From contig NC_092571.1 in NCBI RefSeq assembly GCF_037975245.1, forward strand, positions 10,551,917 through 10,615,916: a stretch of DNA of 64,000 bases, in the 5' to 3' direction. This stretch comes from Apostichopus japonicus (lineage: Eukaryota; Echinodermata; Holothuroidea; Aspidochirotida; Stichopodidae). Every line of letters begins with the position of its first letter. The first letter of the stretch is position 1. Under the pieces are notes generated by a model. The model saw nothing but the letters and a program-made list of their open reading frames with translations, was not told the origin of the DNA and searched no databases. Made by a program: the position numbers and the translations under genes. Below, one piece after another: positions 34,936 through 46,600 of this stretch.

Positions 34936-35906
34936 TCCATCGTCAGTCAGCGGAAGAACCTTCAGTAGGGGAACTTTTATATTCATGTACGGGATCCAGG
35001 GGTTTGGAGAGGGTACACTCTGCTTCAACCTAACAGAAAAATTCAAAATTAGATGTAGTATGTCTAATCGCTAAAAAAAATGCGACAGATATGGACAAGT
35101 TCGGTTGCAGATATCATAAAGTTATTCCTAAATACTCAACTTCCAAACAATGCCAGATTCGTTTTCTAACTTCATTCAGGTGGGTAAACCGCCTTCGATA
35201 ATGTACATATACGGTATTTTGCCTGTGAAATGTCGGCGCTACTCGTTCGATAAAGTTCCAGCTTGTTTGGTGCATACATTATACTTCCTGACAAGTGAAG
35301 CCATGCAGACACTACAAATATAAGAATTTGTTTTTTCTCCTGATATTTCAGTCTGTGACGAAGCAAACTGCAACATTCAGTCCATATGTTATTAGAAGGA
35401 GAACCTCAATTGCAAGAGTGAACGAAATATTGACCAAACCTTAAGAAGGATTTCAAATTGAACTGTAAAAGCCCTACAAGGACATAATCTTGGCGTTCTT
35501 GATAATTACGTTAGATTAACTTACGTTAGTAAAAAGAAATTCTCTGCAGATTCAAAGTCATGATTTATTGCCTTGTTTAATATTTAGTAATTACTTTTTG
35601 CGTTTTTTTTTTTTTTTTTTACTAATCACTAAAGTCACGAAGAGCCATATTTACCTTTAATAACATATAAGAGTATTTGTCGTAAAGTAAGCAAGTTTTC
35701 ATTTTGTTTAGATTCATGTGGTTGAATGTATAAGCTGTTATATCTTAAGAGACAGAAGTTCATCCTAAAATCAACACAAGGAAGACTTTAAGCAGACCTT
35801 GTACTGTTGATACGTTATAGTGCAACAAAAAAGATATTTTGAGTTAAAGGAATACTTCGCCGCCTATTCCGTAGTATTTAAAGATATTAATATATGCAAA
35901 ACTTCT
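34936..35906. other. No gene seen
   Basis: Holds an 18-base T homopolymer at 35603-35620. No coding sequence is supportable. Confidence 0.45.
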
Positions 35907-35974
35907 GTATGTATGTATGTATGTATGTATGTATATTAGATCCTCCTGCAAGCAGGAACTCGCGAAGAAGCCTG
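35907..35974 (-). mobile_element. SINE family 1, 3' end only (5' truncated)
   Basis: On the minus strand this reads GGCTTCTTCGCGAGTTCC, then the TCCTGC-TT-GCAGGA hairpin, GGATCTAATA and an ATAC/ATACATAC tail. It matches the 3' end of the SINE at 22433-22697 without visible mismatch over about 45 bases. Such 5'-truncated copies arise when reverse transcription starting at the 3' tail stops early. The conserved end is probably what the partner LINE recognises; that is inference from SINE/LINE biology. Confidence 0.85.
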
Positions 35975-37140
35975 TAACAAGTCTTTTTGACTAAATCAAC
36001 GATGTTACTATTAATTCGTTTCTTCTTCAACACAAGCAGTGCTATTGTAAAGAAATGTATATAACGGAGCACACGTACGTGACATTCAACACCGGTTGCT
36101 ATTACCAATTTGTAATTGATATTAAATCGTTACTTGAACCTATAACAGTTTTACGTTTCTCTTCTGGTTTTGTTTGTGTATGAGGTTCTGATGAGCTGAC
36201 GTAATGGTCTCTGTGTTAGACTGATACATCCAGCCACTTCAATTGATAAGCGTCTGGTATTTAAAGGGTCATTTCTGTATTGAAGTGTTTAACTTTCTGT
36301 AACATATCAAAGCCATATCAAAGTGAATTTCATGCTTACAGTCGTCCTTTAAGACACGGATGTACTAAGTCTGTAAATGTGTGTTTTCTATTCATTCACA
36401 GATATATAGGTCTCCGCAACAGGTCATCATGTTCATAAAACTCGTGAAAATGACTTCTAGACAGTCGCATGGCTTACTTCACAGTCGAGATATTTACATA
36501 CAAATGACTTTTATTCCAGATGAATTTGGTGAATTTCCAACTCCAATCAAGGAAAAAGCAACGCATGTTTCCCAAATGCTGACATAAAAAATAAACGAGA
36601 GAAGAATAGCGGAGCAGTACGAAATCATTGATTTAAGTGGTTACGTAATGTCATTTGCAGTATGTACCGGGTCATATGTACGCATCTACACATAACAGGT
36701 GTTCATATGAAGTGTTACATGGACCAATACAGTGTCGGATATTATATAATGTGAAGAAGGTAGAGCTACAGTATAACAAATGGAAACCAGTGATATGAAC
36801 AAAGTGGGGAAGGTGTATTCAGTCGGGGGATATTTTACATACAGTCAGGAAGAATTAGACCACTCCGTCACTTGAATGCTCTGACCACGTGATGTCGGAG
36901 GTCATACAGGCTAGCTGAGGATGTGATCTAATGGTCGGTGCCTTGGTCTAAATAGTCCAGTAACTTTTATCGATGAAACTATGACGTTGAAAAAATCAAG
37001 CATGGATGCATAATAGTGGTCCTTTTTTAAAGGTAATCACTATTGACCCCAAATTTTAGCTTGCTCAAAATTGCTAGAAATTTTAAAAAGGGCACTCACA
37101 GGGGCTTTGATTCTCCAACTTATTTTTTAGATATTCAGGT
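35975..37140. other. No gene supported
   Basis: An acceptor-like TTTTCTATTCATTCACAG ends near 36400 and is followed by about 62 open codons to a stop at 36587. No protein family, donor or upstream exon could be linked, so no CDS is called. Confidence 0.4.
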
Positions 37141-37400
37141 TTATTACAATAGATAATTGAATATCTCAGTATGAAAAATTACTTTCGAAGTGCATGGACG
37201 TAGAATGCTGTTGAAATTTGAGCATCGCTGATCATTATTTGAGCATCTCTGACTTATTTCTATCTATTGAGGGTTATTGCAATAGATAATTGAATATCTC
37301 AGGATGACAAATTACTATCGAAGTGGAAGTAGAATGCTGTTGAAATTTGAGCATCGCTGACCCGTGTTTGAGCATCGCTGACCATTATTGGGGCATCGCT
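37141..37400 (+). repeat. 133-bp tandem duplication with nested short repeats
   Basis: Copies begin at 37141 and 37274, each opening with TTATT-CAATAGATAATTG (one base differs between copies). Each copy contains one or more TTTGAGCATCGCTGA phrases at its right end, so a ~20-base repeat is nested within the 133-base repeat. Confidence 0.88.
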
Positions 37401-38689
37401 TATGATGAACATTAAAGGTAATATTACCACTCTAAGACAATTTGGATAACTTTGTTCAGAATTCAATAAATCCAAATGCTTTATAAATACTGATATGGGC
37501 AGAAATACCACACAAGTTATATAAAGATTGACGTCAAATTAATGTTATTAACATGTGTTTTCTATAGGCGTCTTTTCATTCTCATAACAAACTCCTATAT
37601 GTCCTTATTAGCATGAACAAACCTTCCTACTATGACAGAGTACTTGTTGCACAAATAAGTTTATAATAAAAAAAAAACCTATCTACATTTTGTGACTTTT
37701 CGAAACATGTTTCTTCTGGCTAATTCACTCAATTATTTGGTTTTATTCCACGCTTATGTGATATTGCTTCAGGTACCAACACCTAAAATCTTGCAAATAA
37801 ACTTTGATTTCCAGACAAGAGACGAATAACCTCGCTGAAAGGTGACAATATATGTATTATTTCACTTCAACACCGACGAGATACTAAAATATTCATAGTT
37901 TCCTTTACTATTACTATTGTTTTCACTTGCCGATATACGTAGACACACGTCATACATGCAATCATAGAGGCCAAAGGTCATATGAGGTAACCAGAGGTCA
38001 AAATCTAAAAGCCTTGTAATACGATTACTCCCCTAAAGTAAAGCGTGTACGAGTTTCATACATACAATTTGAATTAAAAGTTATTTGAGGTCGACAGAGG
38101 TCAAATTCTGAAAAGCTTGTAAACCTGATGATCAAAAAGTAAGGCGTATATAAAATTCATACTCGTTATGTGAATGCACCTTATTGAGTACCATACACAT
38201 GTTGATTTTTGTCAAAGGTCATTCGACGTCAAAGTCTAAATACTTACAAGCATGATCAAAACTTAATCTTGGTTTTGCTACATTGGCCTATTGGTAGGTG
38301 GATCCATCTTATTACGTACAAGAACCTTGTGTTCTCAGCAAAATGCGTCACGGAATCTCTTTCTTGCTCACCATTATTTTACTAACACCATATTAGTACT
38401 GCAGCCAGGGTAGTTTACCATACCATGTCAACTTTCAAGAAAGACACAGATATAAAGAGATAAAGTTTGTGAGATTCAGCTTCGAAAACGGAAGTGGCTC
38501 GGTTCCTTTGTTAGGCATTCGGTACAGTTTGTTGCATGGTCGATCAATCAATGAACTACAATAGACCAATCAATCGATCAACTAATCAGTCATTCAATCA
38601 AACGAATAAGTAAACAAATATTTTTCTCATTTTTAATTTTCTTTATTTTGTTGTTTCTATCATTAGTATGTACAAATCCCTAGAATCAA
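37401..38689. other. No gene seen
   Basis: AT-rich. A TGACGTCA palindrome lies at 37529-37536. Between about 37965 and 38240 the phrases CCAAAGGTCAT, AGAGGTCAAA and AAGGTCATTCGACGTCAAA form a loose series of AGGTCA half-sites. AGGTCA is the core half-site of nuclear receptors by general knowledge, but no function is shown. Confidence 0.4.
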
Positions 38690-38800
38690 TTCATATGGAA
38701 AAGGTTTGGGCCGTTTGTCGCATTAAAACAGTGTGCAATATGTACATAATGATTCTACGATACAAAACTCAGTCATATAAAGACATTCCATTCTCTTGAC

Positions 38801-38832
38801 GGGAGGTGGGGCGGGAGGGGGGGGGGGGAGGG
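38801..38832 (+). other. G-run tract, possible G-quadruplex
   Basis: Multiple G-runs including one of about 12 occur in 32 bases. The matching position in copy 1 of the duplicated segment (about 9444) has only GGGGG, so the run has expanded here or shrunk there. Confidence 0.6.
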
Positions 38833-39177
38833 AACGATGATATTTCTATAGACATTATGTTTATGCACATATTCGTTGCTAATCTATGTACGATCTTCAC
38901 ACAGTCAAGTACCCGTGATAATTCCTAATTACTTGTTCAAGTAAATTTTGCAACAAGCTTCTCAATTTAAGTGATCTTATCGCACCAATCTATTGAACAC
39001 CATCCTAGTACTACACTTCTAGTAAGCCTAACGTTAGGAATATAGCTACCTATGGTAGGCCTACTGATAGGCTAGGCTACTTAAGTACCGTCTAAGATGT
39101 AATAATCAAACGATGCGGAATTCATCGCCTTGACCAACTACAACCTTTCTATTCCGAATCCTTTGAAACAATAGCTC

Positions 39178-39183
39178 ACTTAC
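39178..39183 (-). promoter_or_regulatory. Possible splice donor (minus strand), copy 2
   Basis: The minus strand reads ACACG|GTAAGTGAG, matching the site at 9779-9784 in copy 1. The upstream flank is also similar. See copy 1 for the limits of this call. Confidence 0.35.
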
Positions 39184-39730
39184 CGTGTACTGCAGTGACA
39201 TCCTTTATATTTTCAGTGATTGGAACTACATGTTTAACCCCATAGCAACCGCATTCGTTCGGCAAACTGGCCGTACGGTCCTACGTTGTAAAGCTAGCCT
39301 ATATGTGCGATTAAGTGAACACTACATGTACTTAAACTGTTCGTGATGTGTAGCATAGCGGCAGTGCGGTATTCCCCACAACAGAGTATCATCATCCTAC
39401 TCAGCATAACCATAATAACTGTCATTTTTCTCAGAATATCGCTTTCTAGTTTACACGAGATGAATCATATAAAGAAAAGTTTGACTGGCAACAAATCTAG
39501 AAAATATGAAGCATTCAATACTTATTTAAGTAAACAAACCTCGAACGAAAAAATAAGAACTTGGTCACGTGTTCTTTGTTTCAAATAGCTGTAAGATGGC
39601 GATCTGTCACTAATTTTTGGACCCCCAGTCCAAAAAAAAAAAAAAAAAAAAAAACAGGCGAGTCCGATTAAACGACTGAACCAATCAGCACAGTTTTGTA
39701 CATGGCTGTAAAGCTTGTATAGTATTGTAA

Positions 39731-42545
39731 AGCTTGTATAGTTTTTCTAGTTAAGCGATTTGACAAAAATGTCATCATATTTTTATCTTAATTTCCCATT
39801 GCAATGATATGAAAAAAAACCAAAAAACAATTGAACCTCAATGCTGACAAGCCTTCCACTGATAATTAGCAATTACATACACTAATTAGCTTTGTAGTAA
39901 TTGTTTGTTTAAAGCCAAAAAACCCCATCAATAAAACACTGTTATCTATCATATTACTTCCGTGGTCTTTGTTGTGAGGAAACAATACAATAAAAAGCAC
40001 ATTTTTAAATTTTGATTGAATTACAAAATATAACAAACGTATAGTAAATTTAATGTACCGCAAGATGTCTATGAAAACTTCCTAAATTTACACTCATTGC
40101 CAATCTTTCGAAACGAAAACAGTACGTATAGGTATATATACACCTCCCTGCATGGTTACACAGATCGACTGATTGTTCCATGTATGGTTTTGGAGTGCGA
40201 TTTGCATCCTACTGAATTTACCAATCAATTCTATAAGCTACTTACAAACCACCAGAGGAATTCACTAAAATTTATCAAAGGATGACCGTCTAGTCACAAA
40301 ATTATTTCTCATATGTCACACCCCATTGTAAACCGGTGCTATGTGTGCAGCTTTCTGTTCCACCGATTTCATATCGATATTTTTTTCTTTCAAAATCAGA
40401 GTCTCATCAAAGTTACTGGAAAACATATTCCAGCGCACATTACATTATAGGCTTATATCAGTTACTCAGGGGCAACATACATACAAATTAAAAAAAAAAA
40501 ATGAATTTGACCTCACGTGACATTTATATAAGGCATACTGTGTCGTATTGCTCAAGTTTCAGGGGTTGTTCAAACGTGAGAACCTCGGATCCTTCACTCT
40601 TAATTCATCTAAACTGCACTTGATTCAAAGCCAGCAATGCCAAAACGAAAAACCGGACAAAATAACACTGTTACATGCATCGAACCAAGGGAAATGACAC
40701 TTTGCAAGAATTGCTCCACTTACAATTCTGCAAAATCAGCGATCCCCCCCCCCCCCCCCCCCCCTCCAAACTGAGCTTTTATGTGCCTAAAATATGTGGT
40801 TTGCTCTCTAGCACAGCTTTAACTATTTGTGAACACTACGGGTCGAAAAGCTGCTACAGTATTTAAAGCGAGGGCTTGTGAAAATTCTCTTTCGGAAGGT
40901 ATAACTTATGATCGCACTTTGCACTGTAGTTTCTGCTTCCGCGTCCGAAAATGGCTCCCTTGGTTTGAAATCTTGTTCATTGTTCGTGTACTAATATCCA
41001 TTTCCCGTTATTTGATTTTATGTTTACCATTTTTATCGCTCAAAAGTTAAGACAGTCAGTTGACGCATTATACAACCACGTGACGCAAATTGAGCAGTCA
41101 TTACGTTGTAGGTATAAGGAGCTGTTTCTATCACTACGATATTTTGACGTAGGTCTACAGCCATACATCTATAGTAACAACCATTACGAAAAATCAACGT
41201 GTGCAGTGTTTTAATAATTTAACATGATAAATAAATTTCGTTTTCATAGACCAAAGGAATCAACCAATGAAAAACCAGAGTGACGATGTTATTTTGTAAT
41301 ACTTTATATACATTCCAGACCTTTCGATTAAGTTTCGATTAAAGGATGACTTTGGGTTTAAGTTTACTGTATTGTAGACCATTCAAGCACACTGCTATCA
41401 ATACAGGCTGTTTTTTCTGTAACACTTCCAGTCTCTTTTTTTTTCAGAAAAAAACCCTTTGAACAAGTGAGGTTCATTAATTAAAATGACTGAACTATTC
41501 AGTCTAAAACTACAGCCCATTTGGTCAGTTTACCAAGATGCAACACAAACAAAACTCGTTGGCAAAAATACGACTTTGATTACCACAAGTGACATGTTTA
41601 CAACACATTACACATTTGACAAAGACAAATGTCATCCAAGCTTACCATGTGGTTTGTATTAAGCTATAAAACAACATGTTTTGGTTGAGTAATCAGAATT
41701 TATAAAACAATGGATTGGCATTAACATTTATGCCTGTACTGAGAAGCAGACGTCATCATTATTTTCTGTAGTCTTAACGACGCATTCCAAAGATTTTAAC
41801 TTATTTTGCAGATGAATATCTTAAGAAACTCAATAGCATATTGAACCATCACCATAGCACTAGAAATATCAATTGGACTAAGGCATTCAAGGCATGTTGA
41901 TTCTAATTCGAATATTCATGCAAAACAATGCAAACTGGCAGTTTGGATGAAAAATGTTGGAACCAACCCTTTAGGAAACCCTAAGCACTGGGACCTTGCT
42001 CCAATTAACCGCCTATTATCTCCTCGCTTCTGAATGCATTGTACATATTCAACGGAAATTCCTTTGGGCGCCTTGTTGTTTTATTTCGAGTGTAATAAAA
42101 AAATATTTCGTTGAGCTTTAGGAGTACTTTCGTATTTTTTTTATTGCCAGTTGATTTTTCATCCTCACATCTCAGGTGTGAACGGATAATCTCTCATGCT
42201 GTGATCTCAATAGGTTAGAATACTAATAACATCACACGTGACCTTCACAAAACGTTTTCCTGTCGACCAAGTTTACCTCTTGTACGTAATAACGATGAGA
42301 CTTCTCCTTCCCACCTACTCATCATATTCTCTTTTCATTCATTTCATTTAACAATAAAAAAAAAAAATCATATTTAAAATAAAACATTCTGTTTCCTCTT
42401 TGTACACCGGATATAGTACAGTGTAAAGTCCTTTTCAACTCTTTCAAATAACATTCCATTGTGTTAAGAGTTGCCGTTCCATTCATTTTAATGATGGTTC
42501 TTAACGGCCACCGTAGATATAAGCTTCCGATAGTCAGGTGAATTC
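39731..42545. other. No gene supported
   Basis: AT-rich, 2.8 kb, with a C homopolymer of about 20 at 40744-40764 and an A run near 42355-42367. Open frames are under 75 codons and unremarkable. This DNA would lie upstream of the candidate gene at 42.9 kb. Confidence 0.45.
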
Positions 42546-42552
42546 TATAAAA
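42546..42552 (+). promoter_or_regulatory. Possible TATA box of the 42.9-kb gene
   Basis: TATAAAA lies 341 bases upstream of the candidate start codon. A start site about 30 bases further on would give a 5' UTR near 310 bases, unless an upstream intron is present. TATA-like words are common in AT-rich DNA, so this is weak. Confidence 0.25.
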
Positions 42553-42886
42553 CTAAGGAATCAACAACGGATCCTTTCTATTCCAGTCCAGTCGAAGTAC
42601 AAGTGGGTGATCGAAGAAGTCTTAATTAAAGTTCCGTCATCGAGAACACTTTTCAAATCCGAGGAAGAAAATCAAGCCTCCTCTTTTTCATCGAGTTTTA
42701 TTTTTCAAAAAGATCTTTATTTTCTCAAGCCGAAGTGAAGATAGAATCCGTATCAAGAGATTTTCAATTTTCCTTGGTCGAAGTACTAAGACCGACATCT
42801 TGGCCTTAAAAAGAGATCACTTGTTCTTCTTGACTTAGAAAACAGCCAAAGAAACGATAAGTAAAGACTTAAAAACAGAAGCAGAA

Positions 42887-43033
42887 ATGATCATGTCAGG
42901 TAAGACGAATTTGGTTATCCTGGTGTTTGGGATCGTGATAACAGTGGCCGCCGCCAGAAGTCTGGATTTACGAGACTTTAACGGAGCCCCTCAAGAACCA
43001 AATGAACAAAATTTTGAAGATCTAGTTAATGAG
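42887..43033 (+). CDS. First coding exon of a secreted protein or peptide precursor (partial)
   Basis: Forty-nine codons run from ATG to a consensus splice donor (GAG|GTAAGT, donor GT at 43034-43035), leaving a phase 0 junction. Residues 1-8 (MIMSGKTN) form a short basic N-region. Residues 9-23 (LVILVFGIVITVAAA) are a hydrophobic core ending in small residues, a classic signal peptide with likely cleavage near A23. The exposed part begins RSLDLRDFNGAP and is acidic (QEPNEQNFEDLVNE), as propeptide spacers often are. The frame reads on 17 codons into the intron before a stop, so the short unspliced form is less likely than splicing. The start has G at -3; an alternative Met at codon 3 would keep the signal. 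A small secreted protein or neuropeptide-type precursor would fit, but I do not recognise the family and found no downstream exon. Confidence 0.6.
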
Positions 43034-45990
43034 GTAAGTTTGATCATTAAAGATGAATTTAGAACATGGTTGCCGAGACAAATATGAAGAAAAGTACCTT
43101 ATCGCCAGAAATTCAAACAATTTGCATCAGAAAAGAAGTTTAAAACGGTGTTATGTTTGTTTAAAATATTGTCAGGAAAAAAAAAGACATCATGGCCGGA
43201 TTGGTTTAAAAGTAAGCCGTGAAGATTTAAAAAAAAAAAAATGAATAAAACCTGCCAATATTGAATGAGCATTAATGAGTTGTGTTTTTAAAGAGATTTT
43301 TATAAACTGAAAACTGGCTTAGTATGGTGACAGTTTATAATACAATCATTGACAATATATTGTTCTAGATTATCAACAGTACTTTTGGTGTTTAACAAAG
43401 CAGACGACAGTAGTGACCAAATATTAAATATTGCTGTAAAAATAGTAGAACTAATTTTTCATATGTAATATGTTTTACAAACCTTTCTTTCTCATCAATG
43501 TAAAAAAAACTTTAAAAGCAAAGCTTTATCTGATGAAAACGAAATCTCGTGACCCATGATGCTCAGGTTATCAGTTGGTTAAACGGTTCATGTTTAGATA
43601 CCTTCCTGTTTCTGTTTATGCATATCATATATTGGTTCTTGTTCTCTGTTTTTGTAAATTGATTTTATCACTTCATCAGTGTTATACATCAGTATATTAG
43701 AACGCTATAATATACACATAGTGTCAGTGGAATCGCACCGTTTACCAATAACTCTAATAAAAAAGATTAAAAATATACATTGAAAATAGGCGAACATTTG
43801 TAATAAAATTTAATGAAACAATTCAAAGGTTCGTTTGGCCCCAATTAGGAGGAGCATTTTGCTTGATATAGCTTTTCTTGTTAAATGCTGCCGTTGAGTA
43901 GTCTGTCATCACGAATGCTTTCAATTCATCTGTGTTATCGTTATTAGCTTACGTCAGCTCAAAGACCACAGGGGCCTTCAATAGGCAAGATTGAATTTCT
44001 ATTATTTTATGCCACGCTATGCTCTTTGCTGAATGATTGGGCTGCTAAGTGTTATAACCATATATCGTAACGCTTGCATACCAACAGAACTAACAAAAAA
44101 TTGCGTTTACTCGGTAGAGATATAAGCTACTTGTTGATACAAGAAAGAAAAACAGTTTGATAAAACTAATATGAGAGACCAATTTCCTGAAAGAAACGAA
44201 ACGAAATATTGTCTTTAGAGAACAATTTTATTGTGAGAAAGCTGAATTACAACGAGACAAAAATAAAATAAAAAATAAACAATCAAACACACAAAGAAAC
44301 TCGCTATATGCAAACGCTCTCTATACGAGTGATATCCAAATTCAAAAAATAAAGTTTGTTATGTATTTTTGCATCAAGAGTAACATTTTGATTATTTGTC
44401 GTCAACTTTCTTCCCTTATAACGGTTATTTTGCGATATAAATACCTAAAAATGCTATTAATTAACGCACTGTCACCTGACTACATGCTTGGCGTATCGTT
44501 AGTTTCGTTTTGTAAACTATATTTACCGTGAAATACCATATTTTCGTATCGTTTCTCAGTAGAATATGTTATAAAATTCGTATGTCATCAGAGTTTAAGT
44601 CTCATCATGTCTCAATAATAATATAGTAAAGTGTATTTCATATGCGAAATTAGCAATTTCATTGCTACTGTAAAAAAGTAACACGGAGATCATGTGAAGC
44701 ACTTAATAAAGGTTATATATATATATATATCATTTATACAATGTTCAAGTTGAACGCCAATGTTGAAATGCTGATCCAAACAGCCCTCTCGTACATGAAC
44801 GTCCATTTGTAACAATATAGTTATTAGTATTATTCCATAATTTTGCAAACTGAAAAGACACAATATTATCTCATCGCAAACTTACATAATCGTCACAACG
44901 AGCACGATATCCAGATTTGGCTAATATCTTTAATAAGCCAATTCATGGAGCCTGACTTATTGAATTTTCATTGATACAATTGTTTCTTTTGGGCGATTAG
45001 TTTCATTCTTTACTACTTTCTTATTGCAGTAATTACAACATATATTAAGCAGCACCGTATTATTCCGCACATCGCTGAACAAATACTCTCATCCGCCATA
45101 AGTAATATAGACACACGCAATCAATATCTCTTGACTTTAAAACAGACTTATTAACTGTATTGACCAAAGCTTTAGATGGTGTTTTATACAGCGCAGAGTA
45201 AATTTGGTCTTCATAAACACCACCAGATAGTCCCTTACTACTTTGGGAATGGTCGAATATGAACGTTGCTCTGCACTTTGTGGGTTTTCTTGGATTCATT
45301 TAGAACATGACACCATCTTAAACCCAAAAGGTGATAGATTTGTCCTCCCGGTATTGTGCCGTGGATGGCTTTCCTCAGTTTTGTCATGTTGCGTCACTTT
45401 TCATGTATAGATGGAGGGCATTTTAACAGCGTTCTTAATAGTTAATACAAAACGTTGAGTTTACTCCTACCATTTTCATGCAAAGGCATGGTAATATGGT
45501 TCAAGAGTGAAGAAAGAAATAAATAAAAAAGAAAGAATAAACTGCCTGGTTAGAGGTTATACAGCATGTTGTAAAAAGTTGTCGTAATATCCAAACTTTC
45601 TTGATCACGTCCCTTATTTCTTAATTAATCCGACTTTCACGCCGTTTGGATTAGGTTTAAAGATGAGCTTAGTCTTAAATTCTAATCCAGCATTAGGTGA
45701 TTATTACGGTATATGACTCCGTGCTGATCAATATGAAAATTGATTGATTCATATAGAAGGAAATATATCCCTTAATTTGATCACTTTCTATTTCTTGTTC
45801 CGTAGTAAATGGAAAAATTGTTACATAATATGATATTCGATTGTTTATAGTCATATTCCCATCTCTACTTACAACAACGTGGCAAAAATTGAAAGAGCAG
45901 GGTAGCTATTGCCAGCTTTGTTTTTGTACTATGTACTATTCCGTTCTATATAGGCTACGTGTTTCTCCAGCACTGTCATGAAGGACGATG
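43034..45990. other. Presumed start of intron or gene flank; no exon found
   Basis: Nearly 3 kb of AT-rich sequence downstream of the candidate first exon. No acceptor followed by dibasic cleavage sites, Cys-rich text or a convincing open phase 0 exon was found. A short (TA)n lies at about 44714-44731. An exon of a few dozen codons could be missed by eye. Confidence 0.4.
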
Positions 45991-46600
45991 GAAATTCTAC
46001 TTACCGCCCTCTCCAACAATTATCATGAATGTTAATGTGCGACTCCATTGACCACCTCAGTATCATACTACTTCCCTATTTAATTTGGCAATCCATTCAC
46101 TGCCGCAATGTTCTACTGACCGCTCTCTTCAACAATTATCATGAATGTTAATTTTGCGAGTCCATTGACTACCTCAGTATCATACTACTTCCCTATTTAA
46201 TTTGGCAATCCATTCAATGCCGCAATGTTCGACTTACCGCCCTCTTCAACGATTATCATGAATATTAATTTGCGAGTCCAATGACCACCTCAGTATCATA
46301 CTACTGCCCTGTTTAATTTGGCAATCCATTCACTGCCGCAATGTTCTACTTATCGCCCTCTTCAACAATTAGCATAAATGTTAATTTGCGAGTCCATTGA
46401 CCACCTCAGTCAGTATCATACCACTGCCCTATTTAATTTGGCAATCCATTCACTGCCGCAATGTTCTACTGTACGCCCTCTTCAACAATTATCATGAATG
46501 TTAATTTGCAAGTCCATTGACCACCTCAGTATCATACTACTGCCCTGTTTAATTTGACAATCTATTCACTACTACCGCAATGTTCTACTTACTGCCATCT
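45991..46600 (+). repeat. ~116-bp tandem repeat, five copies
   Basis: TTCTAC followed by a CCGCCCTCTTCAACAATTA-like phrase begins copies at about 45995, 46111, 46228, 46344 and 46464, with a partial copy from 46582. Unit lengths are 116, 117, 116, 120 and 118. The 120-base copy has a doubled CAGT. Each copy also holds CCACCTCAGTATCATACTAC and a CCATTCACTGCCGCAATG phrase. Copies are more than 90 percent alike by eye, so the array is young or homogenised. Confidence 0.95.

Larger units (their letters stand above)
38690..39730. repeat. Diverged duplicated segment, copy 2
   Basis: It aligns with 9340-10260 in the same orientation (landmarks listed there). Copy 2 differs by an expanded G-run near 38801-38832, a 23-base A homopolymer at 39632-39654, and several small indels. 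Neither copy keeps a shared ORF. The 81-codon open frame at 39343-39588 falls inside this copy and has no counterpart in copy 1, so it is not called. Confidence 0.8.

Noticed and set aside
36400-36587. Acceptor-like CATTCACAG followed by 62 open codons
   Set aside because: No upstream donor or exon can be linked, there is no protein resemblance, and such acceptors occur by chance in pyrimidine-rich DNA.
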